From: PNON01 sp964387025
GTDB lineage: Bacteria > Chloroflexota > Anaerolineae > Anaerolineales > Anaerolineaceae
Direction of reading: 5' to 3'
Assembly (NCBI GenBank): GCA_964387025.1
Contig: CAYLUZ010000002.1
Location: forward strand, 124,001 to 188,000
Length of the DNA stretch: 64,000 bases
The position numbers were made by a program, and so were the translations under genes. The notes beneath the pieces are model-generated. The model saw only the letters and a program-made list of their open reading frames with translations, searched no databases and had not been told where the DNA came from. Below are positions 8,217-16,057 of this stretch, piece by piece (position 1 is the stretch's first letter; each line of letters opens with the position of its first letter).

Positions 8217-9113
8217 TTATCCGATGAGAAAACCTATACCTACGAGGACAGGGGTTATGAGGGTAATTAGTACATTCTGCCCCATAAACGGGATAAGCTT
8301 CTGCATATCATCCGGGTTGCTATAAACACCTTTCACAACCGGGACAGTCAGAATGAGGGAAAGAAGCCCAAGTAACGTCCACACCGGGAACAAGCTTGTC
8401 ACTACACCCACAACGATCGTCACATAAGTCAATGCCATAAAAATCCCATAGATAACAGCACTTTTCTTGCGGCCTATAAGAATCGGGTAATGCAGCCGTC
8501 CGATGGATTTATCCGGATCTACATCCGGGAACTGGTTAAGCAGCAATAAATTGCAGACCAGGAAGAAAGGGATAAACGAGGCGAGGATGAGAGCAGCGCT
8601 ATAATCTCCAGATAACGCCAATCCTGATCCAACGACCATGAGTGATCCAAAACCGATCCCGGGTGCGATCAAGCATAGGAATGGGATTCTATTAAGCCAG
8701 ACCGTGTAAGTGATGATAATCACCAAACCTAACAATCCAAGGGGAAGAAGTTTACTTGTAGAAGTAAATATGAAATAAATGCCAATAAAAATCACGACCG
8801 CTGCTGAAATTATTCCTTCCATTAATGCAATTCGAGCTTTTTCAGGTGAGGCTGGTAATGCCCCGCTGCCGCCACTGAAGGGAGTTTTGATAGTTTTAAA
8901 ATCCAATCCTGATTTAAAGTCAAAATATTCATTAAATGTATTTACACTGATATGGGCTGCTATTGCACCAATTACAACTAGAAAAATCTTTATAAAGGTG
9001 AGTGAGGCTGGGGACTGGTAGGCAACAATACTGATCGCTAGAAATGCACAAACAGGGGCAAGGACGAGAAAAGGCAGACGCATTGGTCCAAGAACGGGGT
9101 TGGGTTTTTGCAT
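8217..9113 (-). CDS. UbiA-family prenyltransferase (MenA-like)
   Basis: A 298-residue integral membrane protein with about eight or nine hydrophobic segments. UbiA enzymes transfer a polyprenyl chain to an aromatic acceptor. Both Mg-prenyl-diphosphate motifs are present: NTFNEYFDFKSGLD near residues 58-71, and DVDPDKSIGRLHYP near 198-211. The overall pattern is nearest to 1,4-dihydroxy-2-naphthoate polyprenyltransferase (MenA), which would make a menaquinone precursor, but no other menaquinone gene is in the window and UbiA relatives acting on heme or chlorophyll precursors cannot be excluded. The start follows AAAGGAATT; TATAAT lies about 45 bases upstream of the ATG. Confidence 0.82.
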   Translation of the reverse strand: MQKPNPVLGPMRLPFLVLAPVCAFLAISIVAYQSPASLTFIKIFLVVIGAIAAHISVNTFNEYFDFKSGLDFKTIKTPFSGGSGALPASPEKARIALMEGIISAAVVIFIGIYFIFTSTSKLLPLGLLGLVIIITYTVWLNRIPFLCLIAPGIGFGSLMVVGSGLALSGDYSAALILASFIPFFLVCNLLLLNQFPDVDPDKSIGRLHYPILIGRKKSAVIYGIFMALTYVTIVVGVVTSLFPVWTLLGLLSLILTVPVVKGVYSNPDDMQKLIPFMGQNVLITLITPVLVGIGFLIG

Positions 9114-9176
9114 GAATAATTCCTTTTTATTGATAGATTGATGATTTTTCGTTCAAATTATAACAATATTCCCCAA

Positions 9177-9788
9177 TTATTGTGGATTTATCAATGAAAA
9201 CCTGCAGGTAGATATTTGGCTGAAATCATCTCTAATTCTTCGGGTTTGTTCACCTTTCCAACCCGTCAATTGTTCAATCAGTACCAAATCCATCTGGCAT
9301 AAATCAGGCTGCTCCACTGCGATATCCAAATAGGGACAATTCCTGAAATATATTACCGGGTGATCTTGCCTTGCTTCCCATATTGCCTGGTAACCTAACT
9401 TGCTTAAGTATTGAACAACTATTCCCAGACGTTGCGATCCAAATGAATCGTCATCATGAAAGCTATTTGCTAACCCGTTTGCAATATACTGTTGAGATTT
9501 AAATTTGTTGGCGGGTTCTTTAAAAAGGATTTTTGTACAAATCCTCGCGAGCAGAGGGTAGCCGGAATTTGGCCCGGCAGCCGATGTGGTGTATTGATAT
9601 CCTGGTCTGCCTGCTCCAAAATCCAGGTGTTTTATCCTGCGGGAGACGATCCCAACCTTCAGCATATTTTTTAAATGATAACGAATATCCGCTTTTGTCA
9701 GTAATAACGCTCTGGATATCTCATTTGTGCTGGCAGGAGGGTGATTATGTAAAAATTCAAGTATTTTATCTGCAGTTGAATTATTCAT
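9177..9788 (-). CDS. Winged-helix transcriptional regulator with C-terminal cysteine cluster
   Basis: A 203-residue regulator. The N-terminal 70 residues form an ArsR/MarR-like winged helix (STNEISRALLLTKADIRYHL recognition region, then a GRPGYQY wing). The C-terminal half carries Cys151 in CPYLDIA, Cys164 in DLCQMD and Cys195, spaced much as in SufR-type regulators that bind an Fe-S cluster. Redox or Fe-S sensing is thus inferred, not shown. It is divergent from the nuoB operon across about 115 bases and may control it. A TATAAT (9795-9800) lies six bases before the ATG, so the transcript appears leaderless; there is no ribosome site. Confidence 0.75.
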   Translation of the reverse strand: MNNSTADKILEFLHNHPPASTNEISRALLLTKADIRYHLKNMLKVGIVSRRIKHLDFGAGRPGYQYTTSAAGPNSGYPLLARICTKILFKEPANKFKSQQYIANGLANSFHDDDSFGSQRLGIVVQYLSKLGYQAIWEARQDHPVIYFRNCPYLDIAVEQPDLCQMDLVLIEQLTGWKGEQTRRIRDDFSQISTCRFSLINPQ

Positions 9789-9794
9789 ATGATA

Positions 9795-9800
9795 ATTATA
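9795..9800 (-). promoter_or_regulatory. -10 box directly before the HTH regulator (leaderless)
   Basis: On the minus strand TATAAT is followed by six bases and then the ATG at 9788, putting the expected transcript start on the start codon. Confidence 0.5.
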
Positions 9801-9837
9801 GCTTAATTTAGCAAACTATATTTTACTTAATTATTCC

Positions 9838-9865
9838 TTGACACATGGATAGCCTTTGATACAAT
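9838..9865 (+). promoter_or_regulatory. Promoter of the nuoB operon
   Basis: A consensus TTGACA (9838-9843), 16-base spacer and TACAAT (9860-9865) sit 38 bases upstream of the nuoB ATG. This is one of the best sigma-70 matches in the window. Confidence 0.7.
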
Positions 9866-9903
9866 GGAATAGACATTCATTTTATTATATGAAATGAGAA
9901 ACC

Positions 9904-10560
9904 ATGACTGATGATCTGAATACCCCCGGTGTTGAAATCCCAGCAGAATTAAAAAGCATTGTTGCCATCACTACCATTGATCGAATTTATAACTGGAGCC
10001 GTAGAAATTCGCTCTGGCCGTTGATGTCTGGTTTGGCATGCTGCGCTATCGAAATGATCTGTGCCGCTGCCAGCCGGTACGATTTCTCCCGTTTCGGGAT
10101 GGAAGTCATGCGCCCAAGTCCCCGCCAGGCAGATTTTATGATGATATCAGGCACTGTAACAAAGAAAATGGTGCCACAGTTGGTGCGTCTTTATAATCAG
10201 ATGGCGGAACCAAAATATGTCGTTGCGATGGGTGCCTGCGCTTCAGGTGGCGGACCCTTTAAAGAAGGTTACAGTGTCGTCCCTGGAATTGATAAATTTT
10301 TACCCGTGGATGTTTATATTCCCGGTTGTCCTCCAACCCCCCAGGCTTTGTTGAATGGGTTGATCACCCTCCAAAAAGTCATCGACAAGCAGACCATAAA
10401 AAAAGATGCCAGTTGGTACTCCAAAGGACCATCCCAACCTATTCCCATACCCATCCTAGGACCAGATTTAATTGACCTTCGAAAACTGGACCAGATCAAA
10501 ACAGCATCAGAAAAAGCCCCTCAACAGGCTGAGATTCCCGGGGAGGAAATAAATGAGTGA
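9904..10560 (+). CDS. nuoB: NADH-quinone oxidoreductase subunit B
   Basis: A 218-residue NuoB, the subunit that holds the terminal 4Fe-4S cluster N2 and passes electrons to quinone in complex I. The tandem cysteines of ACCAIEM, the Cys of GACASGGGPF and the Cys of IPGCPPTPQAL are the four cluster ligands. The conserved RPSPRQAD stretch is present. The family is usually about 160-200 residues; the extra length is a polar C-terminal tail. It starts the nuoB-nuoCD-nuoI cluster and overlaps nuoCD by eight bases, indicating translational coupling. The ribosome site is weak. Confidence 0.95.
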   Translation: MTDDLNTPGVEIPAELKSIVAITTIDRIYNWSRRNSLWPLMSGLACCAIEMICAAASRYDFSRFGMEVMRPSPRQADFMMISGTVTKKMVPQLVRLYNQMAEPKYVVAMGACASGGGPFKEGYSVVPGIDKFLPVDVYIPGCPPTPQALLNGLITLQKVIDKQTIKKDASWYSKGPSQPIPIPILGPDLIDLRKLDQIKTASEKAPQQAEIPGEEINE

Positions 10561-12292
10561 TGAAATTGAGCAAACACAAACTGAGGTTGTTGTAGAAATT
10601 CTCCCGGAATGGTTTATCGCTGAAGATCGCCCAGGATACGAAGGATTTATAGTTCCATCCGATCGGAATGTGGAAGCAGCACAATATTTGCTACAGGAAA
10701 AAAGGTTTGATTTTCTCACTTCCTTGACAGCTGCTGATTATTTCCCTGAGGATCGCCTGGAAGTAATCTATCACTTCAAACGCAGCACAGGGGGAGCTCC
10801 CCTCACATTGAAATGCATCCTGGGTAGAGAAAACAGCGAAATCCAATCGCTGGTAAGTGTCTACCCCGGTGCTGAACTGCAGGAAAGGGAAGTCTGGGAT
10901 CTGTTTGGTGTCAAGTTTACCGGTCATCCGGATTTGCGTAGAATTCTTACATGGGAAGGCTTTGGCGGACACCCATTAAGAAAAGATTGGAAAGAACCCT
11001 TTTTCGAAGAAGAAGTCAAACCTTTTAAGAGCCGCTGGCCTGGAGGAGACTTCTCAAGATCTGAAGAACATAATCTGCTGAATGATAACCTCTCGTTCCC
11101 CACAGGGTTCGACCCTGAGGAATGGATTCCCGATGGAGAAACTACTCTTTATAAGAGCATGGAACAAGAGCCAATTATCGACGAAGATGGCTTCCGTTCG
11201 GAGCAGATCATAGTCAATCTTGGCCCTCAACACCCATCTACCCATGGTGTTTTCAGGATGGCTGCACTTCTCGATGGCGAGACAATTGTGAACCTAAAAC
11301 CGGTCATGGGTTACCTGCATCGCAATCATGAAAAGATTGGCGAAAGGAACACCTATCTGCAGAATATGCCATTCACCGATCGTTTGGATTATATCTGCTC
11401 GATGACCAATAATTTTGCCTATGCCCTGGCCGTTGAAAAGCTTATGAATATCAAACCTCCAGAGCGGGCGGAATATATTCGCGTGATCATGGCGGAATTG
11501 ACCCGGATCAATAATCACCTGATCGCAGTCGGGTTCCTACTGAATGATCTTGGCGCATTCTTTACACCAGTCCTTTATGCACTCGAAGAACGTGAATTGA
11601 TCATGGATGTCTTTGAAGCCGTCGCAGGTTCCCGGATGATGTGCAATTATTTCCGATTTGGTGGAGTCGCCCGGGATTTCCCGGAAGGAGTGCTTGAAAA
11701 GATAAAGGAATTCGTGGATCGAATTCCACGAAAAATAGACGAATTGGATTATTATCTGACGCAAAGCGAGATCATTCGCTTCAGAACTGAAGGAGTAGGT
11801 ATACTGACGCCCCAACAAGCGATTGCAAACAGCGCAACAGGCCCATTATTGAGAGCATCAGGCATTCCATATGATCTGCGTCGTGCGGATCCATACAGTA
11901 TTTACGATAGGTTTGATTTTGATGTTTGCGTTCGGTACCATGGCGATATTTACGACCGTTATCTATTACGGTTGGATGAGATCCGCCAAAGTATCCGTAT
12001 CCTGAAACAGGCTCTGAGAGATATACCCGAAGGACCGATCCTGACCGGCAAACCCCAATATATGGTGCGTGTACCTGCCGGTGAAACATACAGCCGTACA
12101 GAAAGCCCCAAGGGTGAGTTGGGTTTTTATGTCGTTTCCAATGGAAAACCGAATCCTGCCAGGTATCATGTTCGTGCGCCAACTTTTATTAACTTAACCA
12201 GTCTGCCTGGAATGTGTAAAGGGAACAAAGTAGCTGATGTCGTTTGTATTCTCGGTTCCATCGATATCGTCCTCGGCGAAGTGGACAGGTAA
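10553..12292 (+). CDS. nuoCD: NADH-quinone oxidoreductase subunits C and D, fused
   Basis: A 579-residue fusion. Residues 1 to about 190 are the 30-kDa NuoC domain (ELQEREVWDLFGVKFTGHPD, then LRKDWKEPF). Residues about 215-579 are the 49-kDa NuoD domain, starting IIVNLGPQHPSTHGVFR, with GYLHRNHEKIGE, and ending CILGSIDIVLGEVDR. NuoD forms part of the quinone pocket with NuoB. The nickel-binding cysteine pairs of related hydrogenase large subunits are missing, so this is a complex I-type protein and not a hydrogenase. Fused NuoCD is known from several phyla. The next gene starts 19 bases downstream after an AGGGAGATAAC ribosome site. Confidence 0.95.
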   Translation: MSDEIEQTQTEVVVEILPEWFIAEDRPGYEGFIVPSDRNVEAAQYLLQEKRFDFLTSLTAADYFPEDRLEVIYHFKRSTGGAPLTLKCILGRENSEIQSLVSVYPGAELQEREVWDLFGVKFTGHPDLRRILTWEGFGGHPLRKDWKEPFFEEEVKPFKSRWPGGDFSRSEEHNLLNDNLSFPTGFDPEEWIPDGETTLYKSMEQEPIIDEDGFRSEQIIVNLGPQHPSTHGVFRMAALLDGETIVNLKPVMGYLHRNHEKIGERNTYLQNMPFTDRLDYICSMTNNFAYALAVEKLMNIKPPERAEYIRVIMAELTRINNHLIAVGFLLNDLGAFFTPVLYALEERELIMDVFEAVAGSRMMCNYFRFGGVARDFPEGVLEKIKEFVDRIPRKIDELDYYLTQSEIIRFRTEGVGILTPQQAIANSATGPLLRASGIPYDLRRADPYSIYDRFDFDVCVRYHGDIYDRYLLRLDEIRQSIRILKQALRDIPEGPILTGKPQYMVRVPAGETYSRTESPKGELGFYVVSNGKPNPARYHVRAPTFINLTSLPGMCKGNKVADVVCILGSIDIVLGEVDR

Positions 12293-12311
12293 AAGGGTAT
12301 AGGGAGATAAC

Positions 12312-12917
12312 ATGTATGGATTAGGAATTCTCAAAGGTTTGGTTGTAACTATCCAGCACTTTTTTATGACTTATATCGATGATATCCGATGGGGAAAGAA
12401 ACGCTATGGAACCACTGAGGGAATTGCGCATCGTATGAGTTCAGATACAGCCGGTATTTTCACCATTCAATACCCGGAAGAAAAAATGCCTGTCCCCGAA
12501 GAATTTCGCTATATTCCATTTCTTGTTTATGAAACTGGTGAAAATGGCGAACGCAATATGCGTTGTACCTCCTGTGGAATATGTGCTAAAGTCTGCCCAC
12601 CGCAATGCATCTGGATCGTCAGGTCAACGGATCCGGTCACCGGAAAACCAATTCCATCGCCCAAAGAATTTGTGATCGATGTGGATATTTGCATGAATTG
12701 TGGAATGTGTGCTGAGTTTTGCCCATTCGATGCGATAAAAATGGACCATGATTACGAAATTGCTTCGCTTGAACGGATGGAGCATCATGCTTATCGGCTG
12801 GATAAGTTGGCAAAATCAGTCGAATACTATGCTTCCATTCGCCCGGCAAATTACAAAGCTGAAGAAGAAGCGAAAGCTGCCAAAGCGGCTGCAAAAACGA
12901 CAGCGCAGGCAACCTAA
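12312..12917 (+). CDS. nuoI: NADH-quinone oxidoreductase subunit I-type ferredoxin
   Basis: A 201-residue protein with two 4Fe-4S motifs, CTSCGICAKVCPPQC near residue 82 and CMNCGMCAEFCPFDA near 125, matching the N6a/N6b clusters of NuoI, which relay electrons to NuoB. The N-terminal segment (GLVVTIQHFFM) is the amphipathic membrane-associated part. The tail is rich in Ala, Lys and Glu. It is third in the nuo cluster. No nuoA, nuoH or nuoJ-N membrane subunits and no nuoEFG input module are nearby, so the complex must be completed from elsewhere or is a reduced variant. Confidence 0.92.
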   Translation: MYGLGILKGLVVTIQHFFMTYIDDIRWGKKRYGTTEGIAHRMSSDTAGIFTIQYPEEKMPVPEEFRYIPFLVYETGENGERNMRCTSCGICAKVCPPQCIWIVRSTDPVTGKPIPSPKEFVIDVDICMNCGMCAEFCPFDAIKMDHDYEIASLERMEHHAYRLDKLAKSVEYYASIRPANYKAEEEAKAAKAAAKTTAQAT

Positions 12918-12920
12918 TTC

Positions 12921-13244
12921 ATGTACAACGACGATACAGAAATTTTATTTCCGTCCAGGGTCATCCCCAGTATGCGCTCACTTCGCGGTGGAGATTGGAA
13001 TCACCTGGTTGACAAAGTAATTCCAACCGATCAATCCAGTCATGAACATCTGGCGTTTGTGTTGATGATGATCAAATTGGGTGGATGTTCCACATGCAAT
13101 GCGGATTCTTTCAGGGGTATGCGCGGCTGTACCCAGTGCTCAAAACAGACCATAAAACGCTTCCGCGGCGATGACGAGGAGTTGATACGCCTTTATAATG
13201 AAGCCCTCAATGAAGTAATTGAATTCTTCCCCGAGAATAATTAA
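12921..13244 (+). CDS. Small four-cysteine protein of the nuo cluster, function unknown
   Basis: A 107-residue soluble protein that I do not recognise. Its centre holds two CxxC pairs, Cys56-x-x-Cys59 in GGCSTCNADSF and Cys70-x-x-Cys73 in RGCTQCSK, spaced like a zinc knuckle or small Fe-S site. The C-terminus is helical and acidic. It starts three bases after the nuoI stop without a separate ribosome site, so it is probably translationally coupled, and it precedes the Mrp Fe-S carrier. A structural or assembly role for the Nuo module is inferred only from position and cysteines. Confidence 0.7.
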   Translation: MYNDDTEILFPSRVIPSMRSLRGGDWNHLVDKVIPTDQSSHEHLAFVLMMIKLGGCSTCNADSFRGMRGCTQCSKQTIKRFRGDDEELIRLYNEALNEVIEFFPENN

Positions 13245-13275
13245 TTTATTTGTAGATTGAAAGGATATATTTTTA

Positions 13276-14355
13276 ATGGCAAAAACATCAATTAATGAGC
13301 AGATCATTTTGGCTGCTCTTTCAAAAGTTCAAGATCCGGAAATACATAAGGATCTGGTCAGTCTGAATATGGTAAAAGATATTCAAATTAATGGAAATAA
13401 CGTAAGCCTTTCCGTAATTCTCACTACCCCAGCTTGTCCCCTAAAAACCAGGATCGAAAATGATGTGCGAAATGCGCTTCAGGCAATTCCGGGGATTGGC
13501 GAAATAAAAATAAACATGGGTGCAAGTGTCCCGGATGACGGCCGAAGCCGCGGGATGATGAAGCTGCCGGTAAAAAATGCGATCGCTGTTGGAGCTGGCA
13601 AAGGCGGTGTAGGAAAGAGCACAGTTGCTGTGAATCTGGCTGTCTCACTTGCCTGCTCGGGTGCAAAAGTCGGGTTATTGGATGCTGATATATATGGCCC
13701 AAACATCCCGACCATGATGGGAATCAAATCCTTGCCTCAACCGAACGGAGACAGAATTACCCCTGCAGAAGCATTTGGCGTAAAGGTAATATCGATTGGT
13801 TTAATGGTAAAACCTGGACAGGCATTGGTTTGGCGCGGTCCCATGCTCCATTCAGCAATTCGTCAATTCCTGGGAGATGTGGATTGGGGTAACCTGGATT
13901 ACCTAGTGATCGATCTACCCCCGGGAACCGGCGACGCCCAGCTTAGTCTTGCACAATCCATCCCATTAACTGGTGCAGTCATTGTGACCTTACCCCAGGA
14001 AGTATCTTTGGAAGATGCCAGCCGGGCTGTAGCCATGTTTAGAGCACTGAACGTTCCATTGCTGGGTGTGGTGGAAAATATGAGTTATCTAGAGCTTCCA
14101 GATGGAACTCGTTTGGAAGTATTTGGTAAAGGTGGTGGAAAGAAGCTCGCCAGCATAGCTGATATTCCATTCCTGGGGTCCATTCCCATGCAAACAGATA
14201 TTAGCGCAGGCGGCGATTCAGGTCAACCAATTGTTGTTGCGGCTCCGGAATCATCAGCCGGCAAGGCACTAAGTGCGATTAGCCGGTCAATTGCTGCCCA
14301 GATAAGTATGGCAGCCTTTACCAACGAAAACGAACCCGCACCGGAACCTAATTAA
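13276..14355 (+). CDS. Mrp/NBP35-family Fe-S cluster carrier ATPase
   Basis: A 359-residue P-loop ATPase. The N-terminal 90 residues are a MIP18 (DUF59) domain with DPEIHKDLVSLNMV and a TTPACPLK motif holding its conserved cysteine. The ATPase domain follows: deviant Walker A GAGKGGVGKST near residues 107-117, DADIYGPNIP, and VIDLPPGTGD. Mrp/ApbC proteins carry 4Fe-4S clusters to apo-proteins and a related protein (Ind1) is dedicated to complex I, which fits its place behind the nuo genes. The typical C-terminal CxxC ligand pair of this family is not seen here, so cluster binding may differ. Ribosome site AAGGATAT precedes the start. Confidence 0.92.
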   Translation: MAKTSINEQIILAALSKVQDPEIHKDLVSLNMVKDIQINGNNVSLSVILTTPACPLKTRIENDVRNALQAIPGIGEIKINMGASVPDDGRSRGMMKLPVKNAIAVGAGKGGVGKSTVAVNLAVSLACSGAKVGLLDADIYGPNIPTMMGIKSLPQPNGDRITPAEAFGVKVISIGLMVKPGQALVWRGPMLHSAIRQFLGDVDWGNLDYLVIDLPPGTGDAQLSLAQSIPLTGAVIVTLPQEVSLEDASRAVAMFRALNVPLLGVVENMSYLELPDGTRLEVFGKGGGKKLASIADIPFLGSIPMQTDISAGGDSGQPIVVAAPESSAGKALSAISRSIAAQISMAAFTNENEPAPEPN

Positions 14356-14364
14356 CGAGCGTGT

Positions 14365-14370
14365 TATAAT
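14365..14370 (+). promoter_or_regulatory. -10 box immediately before the PSP1 gene
   Basis: TATAAT ends three bases before the first ATG (14374) and six before the second (14377). A start seven bases after the box would fall on the second ATG, suggesting a leaderless transcript beginning METNI. Confidence 0.4.
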
Positions 14371-14373
14371 CCC

Positions 14374-15327
14374 ATGATGGAAACAAATATTGTTAGCGTT
14401 CGCTTTAACCCAGTTGGAAAGGCATATCATTTCGATGCCTCGAAAATTGTTGATATTCGTAAAGGGGATTATGTAATTGTGGAGACTTCCCGTGGATGGC
14501 AGTTAGGCCAGGTGATCGAATTTCCAGCAAAACCCATCCAACAACCAGAAAGCTCCTTAAAATCCATCGACCGCAAAGCAACCCCACGTGACCTGGTAAT
14601 GCGCCAATCGTGGCAGCAAAAAGAAGCTGAAGTTGTTCTTAAAGCTCGTGAACGGGTAAATGAACTCAAATTGCGTGGAATCAAGATCATCATGGCTGAA
14701 TACAGCTTTGATGGCAGCCGGCTATCCATCTCATTCAGCACAGAGAGCGAAGAGAAAGCGGAATTAAAATCGATGCGGCAGGATATGCAAAAAGCGTTTT
14801 CTCCTGCGCAAGTGGAATTGAGACAGATTGGTCCCCGGGATGTGGCAAAGATATTTAATGGTATCGGAGCTTGCGGCTTGGAAAAGCGTTGTTGTGCCGG
14901 CTTTCTTACCGAGTTTAGCTCCATATCGATTCGAATGGCAAAAGAGCAGGGAATTTCCCTTGCACCTTCAGAGATCACTGGCATGTGTGGCCGTCTGAGG
15001 TGTTGCTTGATATATGAATATGATCAGTATTGCGCAATGCGGCAGGAATTACCCAAGAAGAATAAGCGTGTAATGACCCCAATTGGCGAAGGTAAGGTTG
15101 TGGATATTATCACCCTCCGGCAAAGAGTCATTGTTGAACTGCCGGATGTAGGCAGACGCGAGTTTCCCAAGGAAGAAATAACAGTATTGGATGATGTTGC
15201 TGGAGCTCCCGTTCAACCTTCAGTACCTGCAGCCCCTCCCGTTGCGCAAAATCAAAATACTCACCGCCCCAATGGCGGTCAAAATAATTTCCGAAAAGAT
15301 CACAAGAAACCAAATAGTACTCACTGA
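14374..15327 (+). CDS. PSP1-domain protein, RicT/YaaT-like
   Basis: A 317-residue soluble protein. The PSP1 domain includes KAYHFDASKIVDIRKGDYVIVET near the N-terminus and the cysteine-bearing segments GIGACGLEKRCCAGFL and TGMCGRLRCCLIYEYD (about residues 165-215). In the Bacillus RicT/YaaT relative these cysteines belong to a Fe-S containing complex (RicAFT) that affects RNase Y activity; whether that holds here is unknown. The C-terminal 60 residues are Pro/Gln/Asn-rich and probably disordered. It follows the Fe-S carrier gene and its stop overlaps the next start (TGATG). Confidence 0.85.
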   Translation: MMETNIVSVRFNPVGKAYHFDASKIVDIRKGDYVIVETSRGWQLGQVIEFPAKPIQQPESSLKSIDRKATPRDLVMRQSWQQKEAEVVLKARERVNELKLRGIKIIMAEYSFDGSRLSISFSTESEEKAELKSMRQDMQKAFSPAQVELRQIGPRDVAKIFNGIGACGLEKRCCAGFLTEFSSISIRMAKEQGISLAPSEITGMCGRLRCCLIYEYDQYCAMRQELPKKNKRVMTPIGEGKVVDIITLRQRVIVELPDVGRREFPKEEITVLDDVAGAPVQPSVPAAPPVAQNQNTHRPNGGQNNFRKDHKKPNSTH

Positions 15328-16052
15328 TGAAGATTCTCTCACCCGAAGATTGGAACACTCCCCGGAAAATCCTGGTAATTCTAGCCCACCCGGATGATCC
15401 GGAGTTTTTTTGTGGTGGTACTCTGGCACGCTGGATTGACGCCGGACATGAGGTATCCTATCTTCTTCTTACCAGGGGAGATAAAGGATCAGAGGATCCG
15501 TTACTCTCTCAGCAGGAATTGATGGCCATCCGGATGGAAGAACAAAAAGCGGCTGGTTCCGTGCTTGGAATACAAGAGATCACCTTTTTAGAATACCCGG
15601 ATGGATTTGTAGTTCCTGACATGGAAATGCGTAAAGAGATCGTTCGTCAAATCCGGCGGAATAAGCCTGACATCATTGTCACCAGCGATCCATCCAATTT
15701 ATATATCCGCGGAATATACATCAACCATCCTGACCATCGTGCTGCCGGTCTCGTTACCCTCGAAGCTGTTTTCCCTGCATCTGGTAATTTCTTTTATTTT
15801 CCTGAGTTGCTGAAAGAAGGTTTACACCCTCATTCGCCTTCTGAAGTGTGGATCTCATTAACTCACGAGTCAACCATAACGATCGATGTGACCCCGTTCT
15901 GGCCTCAAAAAGTCAATGCACTCTTACAACATACTAGCCAAATCGGTGACCCTGATCAGTTTAAAATAAAAATGGCTGAACGCCGCACCGAAGATAGTAG
16001 TGATGATGATCCACGTTTTGTGGAAGGATTTCGGCGTTTGTTCAAAAGGTGA
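15327..16052 (+). CDS. PIG-L family deacetylase (LmbE-like)
   Basis: A 241-residue zinc-dependent deacetylase-type protein. The metal motif AHPDDPEFFCGG is at residues about 18-29, followed by LLTRGDKGS, and the second histidine motif NHPDHRAAG is near 135. Members remove N-acetyl groups from GlcNAc-containing molecules, including precursors of mycothiol and bacillithiol, but the substrate cannot be told from sequence. No thiol-biosynthesis partner gene is adjacent. It overlaps both neighbours and so is part of the same message as the PSP1 and M20 genes. Confidence 0.88.
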   Translation: MKILSPEDWNTPRKILVILAHPDDPEFFCGGTLARWIDAGHEVSYLLLTRGDKGSEDPLLSQQELMAIRMEEQKAAGSVLGIQEITFLEYPDGFVVPDMEMRKEIVRQIRRNKPDIIVTSDPSNLYIRGIYINHPDHRAAGLVTLEAVFPASGNFFYFPELLKEGLHPHSPSEVWISLTHESTITIDVTPFWPQKVNALLQHTSQIGDPDQFKIKMAERRTEDSSDDDPRFVEGFRRLFKR

Positions 16053-16057
16053 ATCTG

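Noticed and set aside
10553..12292. [NiFe]-hydrogenase large subunit instead of NuoD
   Set aside because: The nickel-binding CxxC pairs are missing and the C-terminus is the NuoD type.
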